DNA from: JBKBXU01 sp046313675
GTDB taxonomy: Bacteria > Bacteroidota > Bacteroidia > Cytophagales > Cytophagaceae
NCBI GenBank assembly: GCA_046313675.1
Contig: JBKBXU010000114.1
Coordinates: forward strand, 1-12,991
Length of the DNA stretch: 12,991 nt
Direction: 5' to 3'
The translations under genes and the position numbers were made by a program. Position 1 is the stretch's first letter. The number at the start of each line of letters is the position of its first letter. Of the stretch, positions 7,765 to 12,991 are shown piece by piece. The notes under the pieces are model-generated. The model ran no database searches. It saw only the letters and a program-made list of their open reading frames with translations, and was not told where the DNA came from.

Positions 7765-7796
7765 TTGTATTTTTTTTGAAATATAATGTAATTTAG
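7765..7796 (+). promoter_or_regulatory. Likely promoter of the mlaE-mlaF-apt operon
   Basis: TTG (7765-7767) is followed after 21 nt by TAATTTAG (7789-7796). This fits the Bacteroidota pattern TTG, 19-21 nt, TAnnTTTG with one mismatch. Transcription would start near 7803, giving a leader of about 20 nt before the mlaE ATG. This is a pattern match only. Confidence 0.38.
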
Positions 7797-7822
7797 CATA
7801 AGAATAATTTGTTAGAGTATTG

Positions 7823-8551
7823 ATGAAAGCCTTCGGAAGCTATATTTTATTAATGGGATCTCTGTTAAGAAACAGAGAAAGGTTTGGCGTATATGTAAAA
7901 TTAGTACTTGACGAAGCAATTCTTATTGGTATTAATTCTGTTTTTATTGTTGTTATAGTCTCAACCTTTATAGGAGCGGTAACAGCAGTTCAAACTGCCT
8001 TTAACCTTGTAAGCCCACTGGTACCTACCTACATCATTGGAACTATAGTTCGTGATATGACCATCCTTGAATTGGCACCTACCATTACCTGTATAGTATT
8101 ATCAGGAAAGGTAGGCTCTAACATTGCAGGAAACCTTGGTACCATGCGAATTACAGAACAAATAGATGCTTTAGAAGTAATGGGCATCAATAGTGCTTCA
8201 TATTTAATCCTGCCAAAAATAATTGCAGCAGTAATCACTTTCCCCTTGCTGGTAATTATTGCGGCTTTTCTTTCTATAATGGGAGGTTATGTAGCGGGCA
8301 CCTTAACAGGGGTGATTACAGAACAAGAATATATTATAGGAATCAGATATGGTTTTCAGGAATATAATATCACCTTTGCTATAATTAAATCACTGGTTTT
8401 CGCCTTTTTGATATCTTCGATATCTGCTTTCCAGGGTTATTACACAAAAGGAGGAGCTTTAGAGGTAGGCCATTCAAGTACTACCGCTGTAACTCAAAGT
8501 TGTATCGCTGTTTTATGTGCCGATTATCTATTGGCTAATCTACTTTTATAA
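7823..8551 (+). CDS. mlaE: MlaE-family permease of a lipid-transport ABC system
   Basis: This is a 242-residue integral inner-membrane protein of the MlaE/Ttg2B/YrbE family, at family length. It begins with an amphipathic interface helix ('SYILLMGSLLRNRERF') followed by about five hydrophobic segments. The family block 'LELAPTITCIVLSGKVGSNIAGNLGTMRITEQIDALEVMG' is intact in short pieces: LAP, GKVGS, GTM, EQIDALEVMG. MlaE forms the membrane core of MlaFEDB, which moves phospholipids between inner and outer membranes. I start it at the ATG 7823; the preceding in-frame TTG at 7820 is possible but less likely. The ATPase gene follows after 14 bp. The MCE substrate-binding partner (MlaD) and MlaB are not in the window; in many Bacteroidota the MCE gene is elsewhere. 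Confidence 0.93.
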   Translation: MKAFGSYILLMGSLLRNRERFGVYVKLVLDEAILIGINSVFIVVIVSTFIGAVTAVQTAFNLVSPLVPTYIIGTIVRDMTILELAPTITCIVLSGKVGSNIAGNLGTMRITEQIDALEVMGINSASYLILPKIIAAVITFPLLVIIAAFLSIMGGYVAGTLTGVITEQEYIIGIRYGFQEYNITFAIIKSLVFAFLISSISAFQGYYTKGGALEVGHSSTTAVTQSCIAVLCADYLLANLLL

Positions 8552-8565
8552 GGATTTAAAGGCAA

Positions 8566-9324
8566 ATGATTGAAATTAAAAACATTACCAAATCTTTTAA
8601 TGACACGCTTATTCTCAAAGGTATAGACGGGAAATTTGAGAAAGGAAAAACAAACCTTATTATTGGAGCAAGTGGAACAGGCAAAAGTGTATTAATGAAG
8701 TGCATGGTTGGCCTTGTTATGCCGGATACAGGTGTGGTAATGTACGATGGAAGGGACTTTACCAACGGAAGCAATGATACCAAGCAGGATATACGCAGGG
8801 AAATTGGTATGCTTTTTCAAAATTCTGCATTATTTGACTCAAAGAATGTAGAGGAAAATGTAATTTTCCCATTAGATATGCTAACAAAAATGACCAAAGA
8901 GGAAAAGCTCGACAGGGTTAATTTTGTATTAAAGCGTGTAGGCCTGGAAAACAAAAACAAGCTTATGCCCTCTGAGATAAGTGGAGGTATGAAAAAGCGG
9001 GTAGGCATTGCGCGTGCAATAGCTCTTAACTCAAACTATCTATATTGTGATGAACCCAATTCCGGACTTGATCCACAAACATCTATAAAAATAGATAATC
9101 TTATTAAAGAAATCACCGAGGAGTACGAAATAACAACTATTGTGGTAACCCACGACATGAACTCTGTTATTGAGATAGGAGAATATATTATGTTTATACA
9201 TGAAGGAGAGAAAGTCTGGGAAGGAAGCAATAAAACACTTCTTGAAAATAAAGTTAAATCTCTCCAGGACTTCATTTTTGCAAATAAACTGATAAGAGAT
9301 TTTAAAAATTCTACCACCATCTGA
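8566..9324 (+). CDS. mlaF: MlaF-type ABC transporter ATPase
   Basis: This is a 252-residue cytoplasmic ABC ATPase with every motif in place: Walker A 'GASGTGKS' (34-41, K40), Q-loop Q85 in 'MLFQNSALFDS', signature 'SGGMKKR' (139-145), Walker B ending in D162-E163 ('LYCDEPNSGLDP'), and H196 of the H-loop ('VVTHDM'). The signature SGGM instead of SGGQ and the 'FQ..ALFDS..V.ENV.FPL' block identify the Mla/Mkl class. It energises MlaE to move phospholipid across the envelope. The gene begins 14 bp after mlaE and ends 3 bp before apt, so the three genes are almost certainly one transcript. Confidence 0.95.
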   Translation: MIEIKNITKSFNDTLILKGIDGKFEKGKTNLIIGASGTGKSVLMKCMVGLVMPDTGVVMYDGRDFTNGSNDTKQDIRREIGMLFQNSALFDSKNVEENVIFPLDMLTKMTKEEKLDRVNFVLKRVGLENKNKLMPSEISGGMKKRVGIARAIALNSNYLYCDEPNSGLDPQTSIKIDNLIKEITEEYEITTIVVTHDMNSVIEIGEYIMFIHEGEKVWEGSNKTLLENKVKSLQDFIFANKLIRDFKNSTTI

Positions 9325-9327
9325 TTC

Positions 9328-9855
9328 ATGCTTGAAGAAAAATTACGGGGCATTATTAAAGAAGTTCAGGACTTCCCAACTCCCGGGATAGGTTTCAAGG
9401 ATCTTTCCCCGTTGCTTCAGCAACCAATGATTTGGAAAGAAATCAGTGCATATTTTTGCTCAAAATTTAGCGATAAATCTATAGACGCTGTAGCAGCCAT
9501 AGAAAGCCGGGGTTTTTGGTTTGGGATTTTATTGGCTGAAATGCTTAGCGTACCTCTCATTCCTGTAAGAAAAGCGGGGAAGCTTCCGGGAAATGTAATT
9601 TCTTGTTCTTATTCACTCGAATATGGCAGTGCCTGCATAGAAATGCAATCTGAAGCAGTAAAGCCAGGTGCTAACATCTTAATTCATGACGATGTTCTTG
9701 CTACAGGAGGAACTGCCGAAGCAACTGCTCAACTTATTCATAAAGCCGGTGCTGAAATCGCTGGTTTTACTTTTATCGCAGAACTTGGTTTCCTCAAAGG
9801 CCGGGAAAAACTGCAACCCCTCTCCCCTGTTATCAGCATAGTAAATTATCAATAA
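9328..9855 (+). CDS. apt: Adenine phosphoribosyltransferase
   Basis: This is a 175-residue type I phosphoribosyltransferase. It converts adenine and PRPP to AMP and pyrophosphate, salvaging adenine in the cytoplasm. The PRPP-binding motif is 'ILIHDDVLATGGT' (117-129). The N-terminal 'DFPTPGIGFKDLSPLL' (15-30) and 'IESRGF' (58-63) are typical of Apt, and 'RKAGKLPG' (81-88) begins the catalytic flexible loop. Length and motif order match the family with no missing element. It starts 3 bp after mlaF and so depends on the mla transcript. Apt and lipid transport have no known functional link, so co-transcription is probably a matter of gene order. Confidence 0.95.
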   Translation: MLEEKLRGIIKEVQDFPTPGIGFKDLSPLLQQPMIWKEISAYFCSKFSDKSIDAVAAIESRGFWFGILLAEMLSVPLIPVRKAGKLPGNVISCSYSLEYGSACIEMQSEAVKPGANILIHDDVLATGGTAEATAQLIHKAGAEIAGFTFIAELGFLKGREKLQPLSPVISIVNYQ

Positions 9856-9871
9856 AAGGCTTAAACCTTTT
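9854..9871 (+). terminator. Weak hairpin after apt
   Basis: AAAAGG (9854-9859) pairs with CCTTTT (9866-9871) around a six-base loop, immediately at the apt stop codon. The short T-run makes it a possible but weak terminator for the mlaE-mlaF-apt transcript. Confidence 0.3.
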
Positions 9872-9892
9872 ACGAGTTAGCAAGTTTATATC

Positions 9893-9913
9893 GGGTGTAA
9901 TATCTCAACACCC
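9893..9913 (+). promoter_or_regulatory. GC-rich hairpin abutting the lipoprotein start codon
   Basis: GGGTGT (9893-9898) and ACACCC (9908-9913) form a perfect 6-bp stem with a 9-nt loop. The stem ends at the base before the ATG at 9914. In RNA it would cover the ribosome-binding region of the small lipoprotein gene. It stands out because the surrounding DNA is AT-rich. It has no T-run, so it is not an ordinary terminator. Confidence 0.4.
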
Positions 9914-10105
9914 ATGAGTCACAAACTTCTGATATTTTGTGTTTTAATAACATTTTCCTCCTGCATCAAATGCATAGAGTGCAGGTATGATGGCCAACAA
10001 TATGCTGAATCCTGTGGGAATAAGAAATTAAGAACTTCCATGGAAGAAGACTGTAAAAGAGCTGCTGAACTGTCCGGGGAGATATGTACCTGTGTCACAA
10101 ACTGA
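9914..10105 (+). CDS. Small Cys-rich lipoprotein of unknown function
   Basis: This 63-residue protein begins with a short lipoprotein signal: SHK, a hydrophobic stretch (5-14), then 'FSSC' with C17 as the likely lipidated cysteine. After processing, the mature peptide would be about 47 residues with further Cys at 20, 23, 34, 47, 58 and 60, that is six besides the lipidated one, enough for disulfides or metal binding. The pattern 'C..C..C.Y.G..YAE.CG' followed by a C-terminal Cys pair resembles very small predicted lipoproteins I recall in Bacteroidota, whose function is not known to me. It lies 58 bp after apt and 57 bp before the peptidase-like gene. The frame on the opposite strand is also open, but it lacks a signal or family resemblance. 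Confidence 0.7.
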   Translation: MSHKLLIFCVLITFSSCIKCIECRYDGQQYAESCGNKKLRTSMEEDCKRAAELSGEICTCVTN

Positions 10106-10162
10106 CTCAAAACTATTTTTTTTCTCCAGGGTTAATATCACATATACTTAGCAGCGCAAACC

Positions 10163-10942
10163 ATGGAAAATAAAAGCTTAACAAAGGGAATAAACAAACC
10201 TGGTTTATTTAAAATGCTTTGCACAGCTATGATAAGCTTTGCCATTATTTTCGCTAAAGAGGTATCAGCTCAGAATATTTACAAAACTTTTGAGAATTTT
10301 GAAATTACTAATGGAGAAATAGATGACATCTTAGCTGAATACGGCTATAAAAAAACTATCCCCAAAGAATTTAAAAAACCAATAGCCATTGCTCTACTTT
10401 ATTATCCGGAGCTAAAAGATGTTCGGATAACATTTAATCTCGCTGAATATTCCTCTCCACTGATTGCCCAGCCAACCGTTTTAAGTGCTATGTTTCGAAA
10501 TGCCAGGAGTCGTCATTATGTAATAGGAATAAGCACGGATTCAAGTATGAAACCGGTTTTATTTGAAAATCTTTCTCTTGATGCCCAAATAGGTGTTATC
10601 GCTCATGAATTATCCCATATATCTGAATTCATTAAAAGAAACCGTATAGGTTTATTAAGTATCGCAGTAGGAAACCTGAGGACAAGGTATATGGACAGAC
10701 TGGAGTATGATACCGACCAAAGAACCATTGATCATGGCTTAGGATATCAGTTGTTAACATGGAGCCGCCATGTACGTATGGCCTATGCTGTATATGTTGT
10801 AGGCCTGGAAAATGTCAATGATATTACTGAAGTTACAGAATACAATCCACGGGAACGGTATATGTACCCTGAGACTATAGAAGATATTATTGACAAACAT
10901 CCTCTCTATTCACAACCGAGCCCTGTAACAGATTTAAAATAA
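10163..10942 (+). CDS. Putative secreted zinc metallopeptidase (HExxH), uncharacterised
   Basis: I do not recognise a named family for this 259-residue protein. It starts with a basic N-region and a hydrophobic core (about 18-31) ending 'KEVSAQNIY', a good signal-peptidase I site after A36, so export to the periplasm is likely. A second possible start is M18, just before the core. The central segment has 'IAHELSHISEF', an HExxH zinc motif with H148, E149 and H152. Downstream, 'RLEYDTDQRTIDHGLG' supplies E181, a plausible third ligand 29 residues away, and D185, reminiscent of gluzincins where an E..D block follows HExxH. The first half carries 'IAIALLYYPELKDVRITF', consistent with a folded domain. 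The gene ends overlapping by 9 bp with the convergent beta-barrel gene. It may be a peptidase or a non-catalytic relative. Confidence 0.82.
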   Translation: MENKSLTKGINKPGLFKMLCTAMISFAIIFAKEVSAQNIYKTFENFEITNGEIDDILAEYGYKKTIPKEFKKPIAIALLYYPELKDVRITFNLAEYSSPLIAQPTVLSAMFRNARSRHYVIGISTDSSMKPVLFENLSLDAQIGVIAHELSHISEFIKRNRIGLLSIAVGNLRTRYMDRLEYDTDQRTIDHGLGYQLLTWSRHVRMAYAVYVVGLENVNDITEVTEYNPRERYMYPETIEDIIDKHPLYSQPSPVTDLK

Positions 10943-12991
10943 TGCAGAAACCTGCATTCTGCCTATATGAACGATTTTGCTGGTTTCTGATTTTCTTCCT
11001 TCATATATAAAAGAAAGCTGCAATCCATTAGTCAATCGCTCCTGCCAATTAACACTCATGGTAAAATTGTTTCCCGGAAGAAGCCCTTCAAGCATTTCAA
11101 AGGCCAGAGGAGTATTAAATGCTGCACCCTTAAAGTCTTCAATAATGCGTATATAATTAATATTTCCATTAATAGTCCTTCTGGAAACCATATTTATACG
11201 AACCTCACAGCCTGTTAAGTACATATTTAATTGCTCATTTAACTCTCCGAAGGTATTCGCTTTGGTTGTATATCCTAAATCCCAAGATATGCGAAAGGAG
11301 TTTTTAGGTTGAAAGGCAATTTGCGGTTTGTAACTGTATGATTCAATCTGATAATTTCGTAAGCGCATAAAATCAGATTGGTTTGACCTGATACTTCTGG
11401 TGGTTAGCATTCTAAGATTAACCATCCGTTTAACATTCAAACGTCCCTGCAAGCGAATCTCTTCAAGGTTACGCGTTTCAAATCCCTGACTTAAGAATTG
11501 CTTATTCTCTGTTGACTGAAGACTTAAATCACAACCATACTGTGGATTTGAGCGATTATAAAAAAACGTAGACCTAAGGTTTTTCTGTGCAGACAAAATA
11601 TCTTGTGGATCCAGGTTATCAATAAGTGGGCTGAATCGCTCTAAAAGGTCTGCTGCCAAAATCCTTTTATTTACATTCCATCCGGAAACGTTAGACAACT
11701 TTGATAAGAACCTCAAAGCCCCACGATCAGATTCTCTCCAGGTTCTGGGAGCAGTAATATCTAACCTGTAATTGAAGGTATTCATATAAGCCTTGACATA
11801 ATTATCCGTAGGGACAAATACCTTTATATAATTACGTTTATCAAAAAAAACAGCCTCAACAAACTCATCAAGATCCTTTACGCCATTGTTATTTAGATCT
11901 CCAAGCCATTCATGCGTACCTTCTCCCTGAGCAACTTCAATAAACATAAACTCCCGTTGAAGCTCTCTGCCGGTACCCGTAGTTACAGTAAGTTCCGACC
12001 TGATATGTCTACGAAAAAAATCTGCATTCCAGTCAAACCTACCTAATACAGTTTCCTCATCCGGTATGACCAAACCATTCCAATTCTCATGCATCATCTT
12101 CCGATAGGTAAAATTGGTAACTACCTCATGATTGCGGTGTAAGTAGGTATTTATTCCGGCATTACTGGTTTGCGCATTACTGTAATCCAGTAATTCTCCA
12201 TTAAAGACGCGCTTATCATTACGAAAGCTGTGGTCTGCAAAAAAGTTAAATTTGGAAGAATCCGGAGAGCGGACATAAAATTTTACTTCGTCAAAATGCA
12301 TTGCCGATCCGGTAATGCTATCCGTTCCTAAAGCTTTAACAAGGTTTTTATCCGTACTGTATACCACACCAGGCACAAGCCATTTTGTACGGTAAGAAGT
12401 GTTAATTACTGCTCGCTGCCAATCTGAACGATCATATATCCGTTCGTTCTTCATCAAGAAACCTGTACTGTTCAAATAAAAATTTCCCAGATTCTTATTC
12501 AATGTCAGGTTTTGTTGAAACCCATCAACCTCTTCGCCCTTAACCCTTCTTGAATAATTGTAGACTAAGTTATTATCATTATTTTTTACCAATCCGATGG
12601 AGGTATTCAATATATGATCCTGGGCTATTGCTTTAGGGTTGGCACTCCAATCCCGTTCAAAGTTTATATCCCTGTAACGATCAACCGGCCGAAAATTTTC
12701 ATCGTTAAATTCGAAATCCACACTACCCAAAAACTCATACCCTTTTATGAAAAACTTTCTACCCTTTGTCACATATCCCAGCTTAAATGCCTTACCATCG
12801 TTATTCTCATTATGCAGTCTTGAATAGCGGTTTTGATCGTGCTGGCTAAATGCAACCTCCCCATATACATGGTCTTTTTCAGTAAGGTCATACCCACCAC
12901 CTATAGTAATCATTTGTTTTTTGGTAGGTGTGGGAATTAATCGGATAGGTTCAAAATTACCTCTACCTGGCCCTACATATTGATACACCCT
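10934..12991 (-). CDS. Large outer-membrane beta-barrel protein, C-terminal part
   Basis: At least 685 codons are visible and the frame is open at the right edge (the reading continues R-V-YQYVGPGRG), so the true start lies outside. The sequence is dominated by short alternating strands with aromatic ends, such as 'NLVYNYSRRVKG', 'FYLNSTGFLMKNE' and 'LQLSFIYEGRKSE', and it ends 'MQVSALF' with a C-terminal Phe. These are marks of a BAM-inserted outer-membrane barrel. 'YVGPGRGNFEPIRLIPTPT' and 'GRKSETSKIVHIG' match a large Bacteroidota-specific protein type that I recall as uncharacterised. It contains a 12-residue EF-hand-like loop, 'DLNNNGVKDLDE' (bases 11864-11899). I do not see a TonB box or plug domain in the visible part. 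It is convergent with, and overlaps by 9 bp, the peptidase-like gene. Barrel and outer-membrane location are inferred. Confidence 0.82.
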   Translation of the reverse strand, partial: RVYQYVGPGRGNFEPIRLIPTPTKKQMITIGGGYDLTEKDHVYGEVAFSQHDQNRYSRLHNENNDGKAFKLGYVTKGRKFFIKGYEFLGSVDFEFNDENFRPVDRYRDINFERDWSANPKAIAQDHILNTSIGLVKNNDNNLVYNYSRRVKGEEVDGFQQNLTLNKNLGNFYLNSTGFLMKNERIYDRSDWQRAVINTSYRTKWLVPGVVYSTDKNLVKALGTDSITGSAMHFDEVKFYVRSPDSSKFNFFADHSFRNDKRVFNGELLDYSNAQTSNAGINTYLHRNHEVVTNFTYRKMMHENWNGLVIPDEETVLGRFDWNADFFRRHIRSELTVTTGTGRELQREFMFIEVAQGEGTHEWLGDLNNNGVKDLDEFVEAVFFDKRNYIKVFVPTDNYVKAYMNTFNYRLDITAPRTWRESDRGALRFLSKLSNVSGWNVNKRILAADLLERFSPLIDNLDPQDILSAQKNLRSTFFYNRSNPQYGCDLSLQSTENKQFLSQGFETRNLEEIRLQGRLNVKRMVNLRMLTTRSIRSNQSDFMRLRNYQIESYSYKPQIAFQPKNSFRISWDLGYTTKANTFGELNEQLNMYLTGCEVRINMVSRRTINGNINYIRIIEDFKGAAFNTPLAFEMLEGLLPGNNFTMSVNWQERLTNGLQLSFIYEGRKSETSKIVHIGRMQVSALF
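10941..10958. terminator. Perfect 7-bp hairpin at the convergent gene ends
   Basis: AATGCAG (10941-10947) pairs with CTGCATT (10952-10958) around a 4-nt loop. It overlaps the stop codon of the peptidase-like gene and the last codons of the convergent beta-barrel gene. No proper U-tract follows on either strand, so a terminator role is only possible. Confidence 0.3.

Noticed and set aside
7820..7822. TTG as the start of mlaE
   Set aside because: An ATG follows immediately at 7823 and gives a product that begins like the family; the TTG would add only one residue.
9036..9353. 105-codon open frame on the minus strand across the mlaF-apt junction
   Set aside because: Antisense to Walker B and H-loop coding sequence of mlaF; no recognisable protein features.
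9919..10110. 63-codon open frame antisense to the small lipoprotein gene
   Set aside because: It has no signal peptide or Cys pattern of its own, while the plus-strand frame has a lipobox and regular Cys spacing.

Overview
The window looks like core chromosome of a Bacteroidota bacterium. The strongest evidence is PorX, the response regulator of the type IX secretion system (T9SS), in the arrangement lpxD / HD-phosphohydrolase / porX / tsaE / alanine-dehydrogenase-like gene that I associate with this phylum. Supporting signs are the long IspG with an internal insert, AT-rich intergenic DNA, a promoter-like element of the Bacteroidota type (TTG, about 20 nt, TAnnTTTG-like), and a large outer-membrane beta-barrel protein of a type I associate with this phylum. 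I cannot name a genus; Cytophagales or a neighbouring order would fit. A run of 10 Ns inside porX shows this is a draft or metagenome scaffold.

Layout from left to right. 1-1419, minus strand: an HD-domain phosphohydrolase followed 19 bp later by the start of lpxD, which leaves the window. 1493-4687, plus strand: porX, tsaE and an AlaDH/PNT-family dehydrogenase, all overlapping and so probably one operon. 4754-4788: a bidirectional hairpin terminator between this operon and the convergent ispG. 4808-6811 and 7033-7740, minus strand: ispG and an SDR oxidoreductase, separated by 221 bp with no gene. 7823-9855, plus strand: mlaE, mlaF and apt, tightly packed. 9914-10942, plus strand: a tiny Cys-rich lipoprotein and a probable secreted zinc metallopeptidase. 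10934-12991, minus strand: the C-terminal part of a large outer-membrane beta-barrel protein, convergent with the peptidase and cut by the right edge.

Much of the window concerns the cell envelope: lipid A synthesis (LpxD), T9SS control (PorX), lipid transport (MlaEF), isoprenoid precursors (IspG) and three uncharacterised exported or outer-membrane products. TsaE (tRNA t6A), Apt (adenine salvage) and the HD protein (possible dNTP or nucleotide hydrolase) are housekeeping genes.

I see no mobile element, CRISPR array, tRNA, rRNA or phage gene, and nothing that clearly forms an undescribed multi-gene system. The points most worth a second look are the AlaDH-like protein that has lost two canonical pyruvate-site residues, the uncharacterised 10163-12991 envelope locus (HExxH protein, mini-lipoprotein, beta-barrel with an EF-hand-like loop), and the hairpin abutting the lipoprotein start codon.
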